Part shown: positions 4,586-12,718 of the stretch, in pieces | How positions within the stretch are numbered: position 1 is the first letter of the stretch | Layout: each line of letters opens with the position of its first letter | DNA from: a virus | Direction: 5' to 3' (one strand) | DNA length: 26,627 bases | IMG/VR virus record: IMGVR_UViG_3300041402_000717 | Coordinates: 1 to 26,627 of that record | The notes under the pieces: generated by a model | Database searches by the model: none | What the model was told of the DNA's origin: nothing | What the model saw: the letters and a program-made list of their open reading frames with translations, nothing else | Program-made: the position numbers and the translations under genes

Positions 4586-5172
4586 CCGATCCATACGAAG
4601 AGCTTGGCCTGAGTGGCGACGCATCCGATGAAGAGGTCAAGAAGAAGTTCAAGCAGCTGGCTAATATCCATCACCCGGATAAGCCCGGCGGCGATGAGGA
4701 GGCCTTCAAGAAGCTGAAGGCTGCCTACGAAGCGATCGTTGGTGGTGCCAAGCCTGACAACCTGGAAGCTGATGCCATGGCCAGGCTGCACGATTGCTTT
4801 GATCAGATGCTAAACCAAGTTGATCCATTCACTGTAGATATCGTAGAGCAGGCGACCGGTGCAATTCAAACCGCACTGGCTGACCTCATAGAAAGTCTGG
4901 CAGATGCTAAATCACAGCGTAAGAAGTTTAAGAAGCTGGTCGGCAAAATGAAGACCAAGACCGTGGTCAATCTGTTTGAGCTGCTGATCTTTGATAAGAT
5001 CGTGGTGCTGAACAAAGGGATTGAGCGTACCGAACGTGATATCAAGGTACTGACCCGGATGCTGGCACTGTTGAAAGACTATGAGTACAGCTACGAGTCA
5101 CCGATAGATCGATTCTCTACTGGTGTTGGAGTAAGTCGACCCAGCGGTAGTGGATGGGCTCACCTTTCGTAA
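4582..5172 (+). CDS. J-domain (DnaJ-like) co-chaperone
   Basis: A 196-residue protein whose first ~55 residues form a J domain: DPYEELGLSGDASDEEVKKKFKQLA, the essential HPD triad at 31-33, then EEAFKKLKAAYEAI. The HPD loop in J proteins stimulates ATP hydrolysis by DnaK/Hsp70. The remaining ~140 residues lack the Gly/Phe and zinc-finger regions of full DnaJ and read as long helices (FDQMLNQVD..., LADAKSQRKKFKKLVGKM), probably a client- or virion-specific domain. It lies between the two terminase genes, so it may recruit host DnaK to packaging or head assembly; that is inference. It overlaps the upstream gene by ATGA. Confidence 0.88.
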   Translation: MTDPYEELGLSGDASDEEVKKKFKQLANIHHPDKPGGDEEAFKKLKAAYEAIVGGAKPDNLEADAMARLHDCFDQMLNQVDPFTVDIVEQATGAIQTALADLIESLADAKSQRKKFKKLVGKMKTKTVVNLFELLIFDKIVVLNKGIERTERDIKVLTRMLALLKDYEYSYESPIDRFSTGVGVSRPSGSGWAHLS

Positions 5173-5190
5173 TGATAAAGGAGATGGCTA

Positions 5191-5634
5191 ATGTCGAATG
5201 ACGGGGAAATAATTTATAAGTGCTGCCCTATTTATGGGGATAGCCTAAATAGCGTATGCAGCAGAGGAACAAAGGGCTGCGTCGAAGATCATAGCGAGGC
5301 TCATACTCTTTCCGAGCTAAACGAATCCTTGCTGGCGCAGGTAGAGGAATTGCGTGTATGTGAGCCTTGTCCGTGCGGGGATGTTGGTTTCTTTGTCGTG
5401 CCAAACAATTACAATGGCGAGCCAGAGCAAGAGCAATGCGAACACTGTTATACGAATCCAAAATCAAGATTCAACGCGCTAAATAACACCTCTCAGCAAT
5501 CCCTGAACTCACTCAAGGCCGCTACAGAGCAATCAACGATCTATTACGTGGTCAACTATCTCAGGGGAGAAGGTTATAACCATGAAGACATTCTTTACGC
5601 TATTAGAAACATTCCCCGCAAGCACCAAACATGA
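5191..5634 (+). CDS. hypothetical Cys-rich phage protein (147 aa)
   Basis: A 147-residue protein. The N-terminal third carries scattered cysteines (YKCCPIYG, VCSRGTKGC). A central zinc-ribbon-like block follows (CEPCPCGDVGFFVV ... QCEHCYTNPKSRFN), then a helical tail (TIYYVVNYLRGEGYNHEDILYAIRNI). Zinc-ribbon proteins of this size are common accessory genes in phages and include anti-restriction candidates, but there is no specific match I can defend. AAGGAG lies before the ATG, and the stop overlaps the terL start. Confidence 0.65.
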   Translation: MSNDGEIIYKCCPIYGDSLNSVCSRGTKGCVEDHSEAHTLSELNESLLAQVEELRVCEPCPCGDVGFFVVPNNYNGEPEQEQCEHCYTNPKSRFNALNNTSQQSLNSLKAATEQSTIYYVVNYLRGEGYNHEDILYAIRNIPRKHQT

Positions 5635-7076
5635 CAGAAACAATAGCCGAGTCAGTCGAAAAGATTAAGGAAGAGTTCAAGCTCACCGTAGCACAGGATC
5701 ACGCCAGAGATATGCTGATCTCTGACGCGGTTCATTGCTGCTTGGGGGGTGGTTCTCGATCTGGCAAAACTTTTCTCCTTGTAAGAATGATAGTGATTCG
5801 TGCACTGAAGGCGCCCGGCTCCAGGCATGCAATCTTCCGCTTCCGATTCAACGCTATTAAGGCCTCGATCATCTATGACACGCTCCCGAAAGTCTTCGCC
5901 CTGTGTTTTCCTGGTCTGTGGAATCCCAAGTCTCTTAACAAAACTGATTGGTTCTACAAGTTCGATAATGGATCCGAGATATGGTTCGGCGGACTCGACG
6001 ATAAAGAGCGTACAGAGAAAATCCTGGGCCAAGAGTACGTTACACTTTACTTCAACGAGACCTCCCAGATCCCTTGGGCATCACGAGTGCTCGCCATGTC
6101 TCGACTTGCACAGAAGGTCAAGGTCTCCTCGGTCCAGGGACAGCCGGACACGTACCTGAAGCTCAAAGCCTACTATGACTTGAATCCGAGCTCCAAGAAT
6201 CACTGGGTGTATCGCGTTTTCATTGAGAAGAAAGACCCGATCAGTAAGCAGGAACTTAACCGTCCATTCAACTACGCCTACTACAAGATCAACCCGATCG
6301 ACAATCTGGAGAACCTGAGTGACGAATACATTCATGAGCTCGAGGATCTACCGGTCAAGGCTAGAAGGCGATTTCTTAACGGTGAGTTTGAAGATGATGA
6401 GAACGGCCAGCTGTGGACCATTGAGCTTCTGGAGCAAAATCGAGTACTGGGTCAGAAGGGAACATTGCCAGACTTTCTCCGTGTCGTTATTGCCGTTGAT
6501 CCGTCGGGCTGTACCGGTGCCGAAGACTCCAGGTCCGATGAGATTGGTATCATGGTTTGCGCGTTGGGCACTGATAACCACGGCTACCTAATTGAGGATC
6601 TATCTGGCAAGTACAGTCCTGAAACATGGGGGCAGATTATAGTCGCAGCTTACGAACGGCACAGCGCTGACCGAGTTGTTGGCGAAGTAAACTATGGTGG
6701 CGACATGGTTCGAGCCGTAGTTCATGCGGTGGATAATACGGTACCGTTTAACGCTGTGACCGCCTCCAGGGGTAAGGTTGTTCGAGCACAGCCCATCTCA
6801 ACTCTGTACGAAATGAACAAGATTCATCACATTGGTTACTTCCCAGAGGTTGAAGACCAGATGTGTTCTATGACACAATCGGGATATCAAGGCATAGGAT
6901 CACCCGACAAAGTGGATGCAGCTGTCTGGGGGTTCACTGAATTGTTCCCTGGAATGACAAAGAAGGCCGGGGTTAAATGGACGGCTCCTGCGGTACATAC
7001 CAGCAAAAGGTCGTCCTCGAGGTTTGAGAACAACTCACGGGCTAGACCCACTGTTAAGCGAAACCGGAGATACTAA
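5631..7076 (+). CDS. terL: terminase large subunit (packaging ATPase/nuclease)
   Basis: A 481-residue motor that pumps and cuts DNA during head filling. The Walker A loop GGGSRSGKT is at residues 39-47. A hydrophobic strand ending in the Walker B-type acidic residue (VTLYFNETSQIP) lies near 135-147. The C-terminal nuclease is marked by VIAVDPSG near 286-293 (first metal-binding Asp), GEVNYGGDMV near 350 and KVDAAVWGF near 427-435. The size fits the family. The C-terminal tail (about 445-481) is basic and low in complexity, which suits portal docking. It overlaps the upstream gene by ATGA and is followed by a short linker protein and the portal. Confidence 0.95.
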   Translation: MTETIAESVEKIKEEFKLTVAQDHARDMLISDAVHCCLGGGSRSGKTFLLVRMIVIRALKAPGSRHAIFRFRFNAIKASIIYDTLPKVFALCFPGLWNPKSLNKTDWFYKFDNGSEIWFGGLDDKERTEKILGQEYVTLYFNETSQIPWASRVLAMSRLAQKVKVSSVQGQPDTYLKLKAYYDLNPSSKNHWVYRVFIEKKDPISKQELNRPFNYAYYKINPIDNLENLSDEYIHELEDLPVKARRRFLNGEFEDDENGQLWTIELLEQNRVLGQKGTLPDFLRVVIAVDPSGCTGAEDSRSDEIGIMVCALGTDNHGYLIEDLSGKYSPETWGQIIVAAYERHSADRVVGEVNYGGDMVRAVVHAVDNTVPFNAVTASRGKVVRAQPISTLYEMNKIHHIGYFPEVEDQMCSMTQSGYQGIGSPDKVDAAVWGFTELFPGMTKKAGVKWTAPAVHTSKRSSSRFENNSRARPTVKRNRRY

Positions 7077-7077
7077 T

Positions 7078-7332
7078 ATGAATGACGTAGTTAAGAAGGT
7101 AATCAGCCCGCTCACAGCAATATCAGCACCAACAAGCTTGGTCAAGGAAGGGATGGACAAAGCTATCGAGAAGCTGGTGCCAGACGTTCCCACTCCACCA
7201 AAGCCCAAGGTTGCTCCGGTCGCTGATGATCTCGCAAGGCGACGAGCCGGTGCACGAGCTGCTTCACGTAAACAAGAAGGCGCAGGCCGCGCAGGTACCA
7301 TGTTGACCGGTGCCGGCAGCAAACTAGGATAA
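7078..7332 (+). CDS. small Pro/Arg-rich phage protein between terminase and portal (84 aa)
   Basis: The frame is open from 7024, but the ATG at 7078 (MNDVVKKVI...), one base after the terL stop, is the better start because GGAG lies about nine bases upstream. Of 84 residues, the middle is a Pro/Lys hinge (VPDVPTPPKPKVAP), followed by a basic stretch (DDLARRRAGARAASRK) and a Gly-rich end (GTMLTGAGSKLG). Short basic proteins with an RRR...TxLTG ending often sit between terL and the portal gene in phages. Function is not known to me. Confidence 0.75.
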   Translation: MNDVVKKVISPLTAISAPTSLVKEGMDKAIEKLVPDVPTPPKPKVAPVADDLARRRAGARAASRKQEGAGRAGTMLTGAGSKLG

Positions 7333-7338
7333 CCAATC

Positions 7339-8925
7339 ATGAAAATGGATCTCGCTCAGACGAAGGCCTTTGGTAAAAAGGTCATAGACGACCACATCCC
7401 GATGATGTCTCTGTATCAAACGATAGCGGATAACTTCTATCCAGAGCGTGCAGACTTCACGATCGTTCGTAATATCGGCACCGAGCTGGCAGATCTATTA
7501 GTTGATTCCTACCCCATACTGGTACGTCGAGACCTTGGTGACTCATTGAGCGCCATGCTTCGAGATGGTAAGTGGTTTGAGGTGGGCATTGATGGTGAAC
7601 CGGACCACTTGGGCAGGATGTGGCTCCAATGGGCTAGTGAGCGACTGATGAAGCTGGTCAAAGCTCGAAGCGCTAACTTCACACGATCAACTAAAGAAGG
7701 TGACCATGACTTCGTGACATTTGGCCAGTGCTGCATCTCGGTTCAGAAGAACAAGAAAGGTGACGGCCTGCTGTACCGGTGTTGGCATCTTCGTGATGTG
7801 TCGTGGTATGACGATGAATCTGGCGAAGTGGGCGGCGTTGTTCGCAAATGGTCCCCTACCTATGGCGAGATGAAGCGATACTTTGGTGACAATGTTCACC
7901 CAGATATCAAAAAGGCTACCGGCAAAGATGAATTCAAAAAGGGCAAGGTTCTCCACATGGTAATCCCGTCCGAGACCTATGGTGACCCAGCTATCGAGGC
8001 CCGTCATAAATGGGTGTCGATCTTTATCGATACCGAGAAGGATCACATCATGGAAGAGCGCGGCATGAACAACAAGATATACGTGATCCCCCGGTTCAAA
8101 ACAATCCCAGGCTCACCGTTCGCTTACTCACCTGCTACTGTTTGTGGTCTGCCTGATGCTCGATCTATTCAGCAGATGCAGTACACACTGCTCGAAGCTG
8201 GCGAGCGATACACTCGACCCCCATTGATAGCGACCCAGAAAGCTATTCGATCTGATGTCGACCTGGCTGCCGATGGCATTACTTGGGTCGATGACGAGTA
8301 CGACGAAAAGATGGGTGCAGCACTGAGACCATTGGTCCAGAACAGTAGCGGGTTCCCGATCGGCTTAGAACTGAAGCAGGACCTGGTTGATACATTGAAA
8401 GCTGCCTTCTACGCCAATCGATTATCACTTCCCGAGACTGGCCAGGACATGACTGCCTACGAGGTGGGTGTCCGCATGAAGCAGTACCGTCGTGAAAACA
8501 TTCCGCTATTCGCGCCCATTGAGGAAGAGTACAACGGCCAGATCTGTGAGTTATCATTTGACGTTGCTATGGATGCAGGTTTCTTGGGTTCGCCCTACGA
8601 TATTCCTGAGTCATTAGCCGATCGTGACGTTGTCTTTAAGTTCGAGTCTCCACTCAATGAGTCCGAGGAAGAGAAGAAGATGACCCAGTTCAGCCAGGTT
8701 ATCGAGATGACTACTGCCGCCATGACTTTAGACGAATCAGTGGGTGCCAATATCAATATCGATGAAGCGCTCCGTGATGCCATCACTGGAACCGGTGCTC
8801 CTGAGAACTGGAAGCACGACCCTGAAAAGGTGCAGATGCTCAAAGAAGGTGTCGCCCAGGCACGAGCAGCCCAGGCCGCACTTGAGAGTGGCGTCGATCC
8901 AGAGCAGTTAGCGAATGTCGGATAG
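7339..8925 (+). CDS. portal protein (T7-type head-tail connector)
   Basis: A 528-residue protein that would form the dodecameric channel at the head vertex through which DNA enters and leaves. The N-terminal helices (MDLAQTKAFGKKVIDDHIPMM, YQTIADNFYPERADF), the central LGDSLSAMLRDGKWFEVGI and the region around SPATVCGLPDARSIQQMQYTLLEAGERYTRPPLI fit the podovirus head-tail connector family. T7 gp8 is 536 aa, so the length is normal. The last 60 residues are Gln/Ala/Glu-rich helices. It is placed between the terminase and scaffold genes as expected. A second ATG six bases in (7345) is possible. Its end overlaps the next small gene. Confidence 0.92.
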   Translation: MKMDLAQTKAFGKKVIDDHIPMMSLYQTIADNFYPERADFTIVRNIGTELADLLVDSYPILVRRDLGDSLSAMLRDGKWFEVGIDGEPDHLGRMWLQWASERLMKLVKARSANFTRSTKEGDHDFVTFGQCCISVQKNKKGDGLLYRCWHLRDVSWYDDESGEVGGVVRKWSPTYGEMKRYFGDNVHPDIKKATGKDEFKKGKVLHMVIPSETYGDPAIEARHKWVSIFIDTEKDHIMEERGMNNKIYVIPRFKTIPGSPFAYSPATVCGLPDARSIQQMQYTLLEAGERYTRPPLIATQKAIRSDVDLAADGITWVDDEYDEKMGAALRPLVQNSSGFPIGLELKQDLVDTLKAAFYANRLSLPETGQDMTAYEVGVRMKQYRRENIPLFAPIEEEYNGQICELSFDVAMDAGFLGSPYDIPESLADRDVVFKFESPLNESEEEKKMTQFSQVIEMTTAAMTLDESVGANINIDEALRDAITGTGAPENWKHDPEKVQMLKEGVAQARAAQAALESGVDPEQLANVG

Positions 8926-9094
8926 CAAGGCAACAATTCAGATTTCTGTCAACGAAGAAGACGGATCTTATTCAGTTGATCTGATCGGGGGCGAAGACTC
9001 CACGGCCAGATACATCGCTGAAGAAATAATGGACTGCGCTTATCACGAGTCCAACGGAATATATGCCCATTACACTGTCAACACGGAGCACTGA
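8915..9094 (+). CDS. hypothetical small phage protein (59 aa)
   Basis: A 59-residue open frame (MSDSKATIQISVNEEDGSYS ... AHYTVNTEH) that overlaps the portal end by 11 bases and the next gene start by one base. It fills what would otherwise be a 170-base gap. Strand (TIQISVNE), strand (SYSVDLIG) and helix (DSTARYIAEEIMDCAY) suggest a compact alpha/beta fold. No family recognised. Confidence 0.6.
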   Translation: MSDSKATIQISVNEEDGSYSVDLIGGEDSTARYIAEEIMDCAYHESNGIYAHYTVNTEH

Positions 9095-9390
9095 TGCCCG
9101 CTAAAAGAACAGAAGAGTGCTTCGAGTGCGCTCCATTAAACAAAGAAGAGATCGCCTCATTGAAAGCATTGCATGAAGGAAATGCCACTCCCAGGCAGCA
9201 GGCGCTATCGCTATCGGTGATCGTTAATAAGTTCGCACGAGCTCATGACATGCCTTACATCCCCGGCTCGTTTGATCAGTCGACATTCATTTCAGGTCGC
9301 GCGTTTGTGGGCCAGAAGATATTGAAATACTTGCACGTCCCTATCGGGAAACTAATTAAAGAAGAGGAAGATAAAAATGAAGCATCTTAA
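9094..9390 (+). CDS. small virion-region protein, possibly Bbp19-like (98 aa)
   Basis: A 98-residue protein between portal and scaffold. The part from about 35 to 90 (ALSLSVIVNKFARAHDM... then STFISGRAFVGQKILKYLHVPIG) loosely resembles small phage proteins of the Bbp19 type found in this position. The N-terminus has a CxxC-like pair (ECFECAP). The start overlaps the preceding stop by one base (TGATG), and the stop lies 14 bases inside the scaffold gene. Function unknown. Confidence 0.65.
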   Translation: MPAKRTEECFECAPLNKEEIASLKALHEGNATPRQQALSLSVIVNKFARAHDMPYIPGSFDQSTFISGRAFVGQKILKYLHVPIGKLIKEEEDKNEAS

Positions 9391-10417
9391 TAGAGCGCGA
9401 CGATTTGGTATGCGTACATTTGGCCCTGTCTACATGATGGCTGACGGTGATGGCGACGGTGGTGGTGGCGACGGAGGAGACGGTGATGGCGGAGCTGGCG
9501 ACGGTGATGGCGGAGCTGGCGACGGTGATGGCGGTGATGGGGGAGACGGTGCTGGTGACGGTGATGGCGATGGCGGCGATGCTGGTGTAGTTGATTACTT
9601 CGGTGCTGGCGTTCCTGAAAACTGGCGCAACCAGGCCTTAGTCAAGGCAGGTATAGCAGCTGATAGCGATGACTTCGGCAAAGCCATGAAGCAGCTTGAT
9701 CGTGTTTCTGATATCGGTGTGCTGACAAAGAACTACCTATCGGGCCAGGAAAAGATCCGATCAGGCATGGTGTCCACTGGGCTGCCTGACGATGCTACAC
9801 CCGATCAATTGGCTGATTACCGCACGGCTAACGGTATCCCTGAAACTGCCGAGGCTTACGAATTGCAGCTCGATGAAGGCTTGGTGCTGGGTGAGGAAGA
9901 TAATCGAATCTTCAAGGGCGTGTTCGACGTAGCCCATGGCCTCAATCTTCCGGGTACCGCAATGAGCGCATTAACCAATGCCTTATTGACCGGTCGTCAA
10001 GTAGAAGCTGATGCCGCAGTAGCTCAGGACGGTGTTGATAATCAATTGACCAATCAGCAGCTCAAGGAAGCTTGGGGTGGTGACTTCGAACGAAACAACA
10101 ACTCTGTCAAAGGCCTAATTGCTAAGCTGCCTGAGTCAATCCGACAGTCATTTATGGATGCTCGCCTTCCTGATGGCCGCGCTGTGTTCAACTCACCTGA
10201 GATCATGGTGGCCATGGCTGAATGGGCAATGGCTATCGATCCAGCTGCGACCGTGGTACCTAACTCAGCCAACGCTGTCCAAGCCATGAACGACGAAATC
10301 AAGGCTCTTGAAGCTCGCATGGGTGATGATGACTGGCATGCAGATACCGAAGCCAACGCTCGATATGAGACGTTGATTGATGCTCGTGAGAGACTAGCAG
10401 CAAAGGATGCAGCGTAA
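9377..10417 (+). CDS. capsid scaffolding protein
   Basis: A 346-residue acidic protein placed just before the capsid gene, where phage scaffolds are encoded. The N-terminal 20 residues are basic; residues 23-67 are almost pure Gly/Asp/Ala repeats. The rest is helical: ENWRNQALVKAGI, then a patterned region DDATPDQLADYRTANGIPETAEAYEL that is typical of podovirus scaffold/assembly proteins, and a C-terminal coiled segment (MNDEIKALEARMG...RYETLIDARERLA). Scaffolds guide capsid folding and then leave. A strong GAGGAAG site supports the ATG at 9377, so the Gly/Asp tract is inside the protein rather than upstream of it. Confidence 0.82.
   Translation: MKHLNRARRFGMRTFGPVYMMADGDGDGGGGDGGDGDGGAGDGDGGAGDGDGGDGGDGAGDGDGDGGDAGVVDYFGAGVPENWRNQALVKAGIAADSDDFGKAMKQLDRVSDIGVLTKNYLSGQEKIRSGMVSTGLPDDATPDQLADYRTANGIPETAEAYELQLDEGLVLGEEDNRIFKGVFDVAHGLNLPGTAMSALTNALLTGRQVEADAAVAQDGVDNQLTNQQLKEAWGGDFERNNNSVKGLIAKLPESIRQSFMDARLPDGRAVFNSPEIMVAMAEWAMAIDPAATVVPNSANAVQAMNDEIKALEARMGDDDWHADTEANARYETLIDARERLAAKDAA
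9481..9534 (+). repeat. 21-bp in-frame tandem repeat in the scaffold gene
   Basis: Two perfect copies (9481-9501 and 9502-9522) and 12 bases of a third (9523-9534) of a unit starting CGGTGATGGCGGAG. They lie within a longer degenerate GGTGAC/GGTGAT run from about 9443 to 9590. Each copy adds seven residues, so slippage would change protein length without breaking the frame. Confidence 0.85.
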
Positions 10418-10680
10418 TGAAATGGCTAAAGAGCTGGCTGTGTGGGTTCTGTCCTAAACCTGAGTCTGCGCCAGAACCTGAAATTATTCCTGGGCCTGTT
10501 CAGTACGTTACTGATCCGGAGGTGGAGCAGAATGTTACTGACTTAGAGCAGGACGTTGATGATCTGTTACAGACCATGACTAACCTGGTTAAGGCCGGCG
10601 TTCTCACCATTGAAGAGCTAAAAAGCAAGCTGTCACCAAAGCAGCAGCTGATGCTCGAGTACTACCAGGATCGAAAATAA
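10417..10680 (+). CDS. hypothetical acidic protein with helical C-terminus (87 aa)
   Basis: An 87-residue protein that overlaps the scaffold stop by one base (TAATG). It has a Trp/Cys-containing basic N-terminus (MKWLKSWLCGFCP), a Pro/Glu hinge (ESAPEPEIIPGP) and an acidic amphipathic helical region (DPEVEQNVTDLEQDVDDLLQTMTNLV) followed by LTIEELKSKLSPKQQLM. It ends the gene run before a terminator. It could be a second assembly factor or a membrane-interacting protein; I do not recognise it. Confidence 0.65.
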   Translation: MKWLKSWLCGFCPKPESAPEPEIIPGPVQYVTDPEVEQNVTDLEQDVDDLLQTMTNLVKAGVLTIEELKSKLSPKQQLMLEYYQDRK

Positions 10681-10689
10681 TCTACACTG

Positions 10690-10730
10690 AAGTGATCAAA
10701 GCAACACAGTGAACGCTGGCCTTATCACTT
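10690..10730 (+). other. stem-loop downstream of the scaffold operon
   Basis: AAGTGAT (10690-10696) pairs perfectly with ATCACTT (10724-10730). It lies just upstream of the terminator in the 273-base gap before the capsid gene. It may protect the 3' end of the transcript. No T tract follows. Confidence 0.35.
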
Positions 10731-10745
10731 GGCTCAGCATCGAAG

Positions 10746-10778
10746 CCCTTGGATCAAACGATCTAGGGGTTTTCTTTT
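10746..10778 (+). terminator. intrinsic terminator before the capsid gene
   Basis: A ten-pair stem CCCTTGGATC / GATCTAGGGG (two G-U pairs) around an AAAC loop, followed by TTTTCTTTT. It separates the terminase-scaffold transcript from the capsid transcript. Confidence 0.85.
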
Positions 10779-10790
10779 GTCCGCAGGTCG

Positions 10791-10799
10791 TGCTATATT
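10791..10799 (+). promoter_or_regulatory. extended -10 promoter candidate for the capsid gene
   Basis: TGC-TATATT forms an extended -10 element immediately after the terminator. No good -35 is found at 17 bases upstream (TTTCTT at 10771-10776), but extended -10 promoters can work without one. The predicted start near 10806 would give a leader of about 150 nt. A promoter after a terminator and before the major capsid gene makes functional sense. Confidence 0.45.
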
Positions 10800-10805
10800 G
10801 GCAAC

Positions 10806-10953
10806 ACAACCGAAAAGTAGACCCCCGATGAAGGCGTCGCGGCCCCTTTCAAGGCCAACCCGCAATTCACACCATCTGAAGGCTAACTCGAAAGACGGTA
10901 TTTTGAGATCAGGGAAACCTGGTTATTTATACTTTTATTGAGGAGATACTCAG
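10806..10953 (+). other. structured leader of the major capsid gene
   Basis: About 148 bases without a convincing gene. Stems visible: GCGG 10839-10842 with CCGC 10860-10863 (or alternatively GGCC with GGCC), and ATCAGG 10908-10913 with CCTGGT 10918-10923 closed by a GAAA tetraloop. After the hairpin come an AT-rich stretch and a strong AGGAG (10941-10945) before the ATG. It may stabilise the capsid mRNA or control its translation. Confidence 0.4.
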
Positions 10954-11787
10954 ATGTCTGAAACTGCATTCCAGACCAAGTACCGCCAAGAGTTTATCGC
11001 AGGATTCGAGAAGCGCCAGTCGCTCGCTCGTCGTACTGTGACGACTGAAACCGAGGTTAACGGCAATACTGCTGTGTTCTTGGTAGCTGACTCAGGTGGT
11101 GCTACAGCGGTTACTCGCGGTGTGAACGGTGATATTCCAACACGCCCAGATAACCTAAATCAGTTCTCTGCGGTTCTTGCCGAATGGCATGATGTCCCAG
11201 AGCGCACTAATTTCAACCTTTACGCATCTCAAGGCAATGGTCGTAAGATCATGCAGCAGACCTCGATGGCCGTTGTTAATCGTAAGATTGACTCTGACAT
11301 CCACACTGCACTTGAAACCGCAACAGTAACCTGGAACTCAGGCACACCTGATACAGCTGACCTGACTGCCGTTACTAAAGCTAAAACCAAACTAGGTAAT
11401 GCCTTTGCATTGGAAGAAGAGCCTTTCGCTCTGATCACTCCTGCATATCATGGCTACCTGATGGCGATGAATCAGTTCACTTCAGCAGACTACATTAACT
11501 TGAAGCCTTTTGAGAACGTGAGCAAATCAATCGCTTTCAACTGGTTCGGTGTTAACTGGATCGTTGATGCGGGACTTCCTGGCGCTGGTACTGCCGATGC
11601 ATCATGCTTCATGTACGCGAAAGCGGCTATGGGTCATGCTTGTGATATGGAGCGGATCAGCACTCACGTAGGCTATGATGAGAAAAACGACAAGTCTTGG
11701 GCTCGTTGTTCTACTTACATGGGCTCTAAACTCTTGCAGAATAGTGGTGTTGTTAAGATGGACCACGATGATTCTGCTCTAAGCTAA
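10954..11787 (+). CDS. major capsid protein
   Basis: A 277-residue protein positioned after the scaffold gene with its own terminator, promoter candidate, leader and strong Shine-Dalgarno site, as expected for the most abundant virion protein. The N-terminus (SETAFQTKYRQEFIAGFEKRQSLARRTV) is a helix. The middle has TAVTRGVNGDIPTRPDN and a segment describing an alpha/beta core (TSMAVVNRKIDSDIHTALETAT; FALITPAYHGYLMAM; FNWFGVNWIVDAGLPG). The end is CSTYMGSKLLQNSGVVKM. This fits the short HK97-fold capsids of podovirus-like phages. Assignment rests on position and pattern rather than on a unique motif. Confidence 0.85.
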   Translation: MSETAFQTKYRQEFIAGFEKRQSLARRTVTTETEVNGNTAVFLVADSGGATAVTRGVNGDIPTRPDNLNQFSAVLAEWHDVPERTNFNLYASQGNGRKIMQQTSMAVVNRKIDSDIHTALETATVTWNSGTPDTADLTAVTKAKTKLGNAFALEEEPFALITPAYHGYLMAMNQFTSADYINLKPFENVSKSIAFNWFGVNWIVDAGLPGAGTADASCFMYAKAAMGHACDMERISTHVGYDEKNDKSWARCSTYMGSKLLQNSGVVKMDHDDSALS

Positions 11788-11800
11788 TTGGGGAACTAAT

Positions 11801-12718
11801 ATGTCTTATGAAATCGCAAATCCAGTACGACTGGTTTCTCAAAGCGTTGGCGCTAATGGCGGTGATCTTTGGGTTTACAAAGACGGCGACGCCTTAGCGA
11901 GTGTTGCTGCTATTAACTACGTTTCAAATGCTGCGGACTTAGGTCTGAAAGCGGGTGATGTAGTTCATCAAATAGATACCACTAACGGCTTGACCACACT
12001 AATGTCCGCCGTTGCCGCCGCTTCTGGTGGCACAGCTGTTGGCGCTAAATGTAGCGCTATCGAGCCAATCGGTGAAACATCAATCGCACTAGCAAGTGCA
12101 GGCACTGGTTCAATCCTGGCTGACGGCATTATCACCTTCGATAACCATGACACTGAGTACGAAGTCACAGTTGGTGATGCAGATGTCTCAGGTGGTGGTA
12201 CTTTAACCATCACACCTGGACTGGTTGCAGCAACCGAAGTTGGTACTGTTATCACTGTTAAAACGGGTGTAATCAACCTGTCTACAGGAGCATCTGGTCG
12301 TAACACTCATGCATCGTCTTTGGCGACTCGTGATCTAACGGCTTCTGAGTCTGGCGATCTGTTCTTGTTCGACAAGGCGGACGGCATCGTGTTCACGCTA
12401 CCTGTCGGCGTTCCCGGCATGAACTTTGAGTTCATGACTACAGTGGACCTAACCTCGAACGCCTATGCGGTTCTGACTAATACAGACACTGCTGGTGACT
12501 TCCTGGTAGGTTATATCTCAGGCGCTATTGAGTCAGAAGCTACCGGTGAAGACTGGTTTGCTAACGGCTCGAGCCATCTGGGTATCTCCAGCAATAAAAC
12601 CACTACTGGTGGTCTTATCGGAAGTACCTATAAGGTTGAGTGTATCGCTGCTAACTTGTGGTCAATTAACGGCGTCGTGTCTTGTACTGCGACTCCTGCA
12701 ACTCCGTTCACAACTTAA
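11801..12718 (+). CDS. capsid decoration / head-associated structural protein
   Basis: A 305-residue, Gly/Thr/Ser/Val-rich, almost all-beta protein directly after the capsid gene. The first ~65 residues (SYEIANPVRLVSQSVG, LWVYKDGDALASVAAINYV, LGLKAGDVVHQIDT) match a module that I recall following capsid genes in many phages. The remainder has beta-sandwich repeats (TEYEVTVGDADVSGGGTLTIT, GDLFLFDKADGIVFTLPVG) suited to surface decoration or fibre-like attachment. Short spacing (13 bases) to the capsid stop suggests cotranscription and high expression. Confidence 0.7.
   Translation: MSYEIANPVRLVSQSVGANGGDLWVYKDGDALASVAAINYVSNAADLGLKAGDVVHQIDTTNGLTTLMSAVAAASGGTAVGAKCSAIEPIGETSIALASAGTGSILADGIITFDNHDTEYEVTVGDADVSGGGTLTITPGLVAATEVGTVITVKTGVINLSTGASGRNTHASSLATRDLTASESGDLFLFDKADGIVFTLPVGVPGMNFEFMTTVDLTSNAYAVLTNTDTAGDFLVGYISGAIESEATGEDWFANGSSHLGISSNKTTTGGLIGSTYKVECIAANLWSINGVVSCTATPATPFTT

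Noticed and set aside
7024-7077. N-terminal extension of the protein after terL
   Set aside because: It would lie inside terL without a Shine-Dalgarno site; ATG at 7078 is better placed.
10870-10925. Hammerhead-like core (CTGAAGG...CGAAAG) in the capsid leader
   Set aside because: The conserved CUGANGA is broken and no three-stem arrangement can be drawn.
10729-10941. Open frame of 70 codons before the capsid gene
   Set aside because: It spans the terminator and leader and has unprotein-like basic/Ser/Pro composition; no Shine-Dalgarno site.
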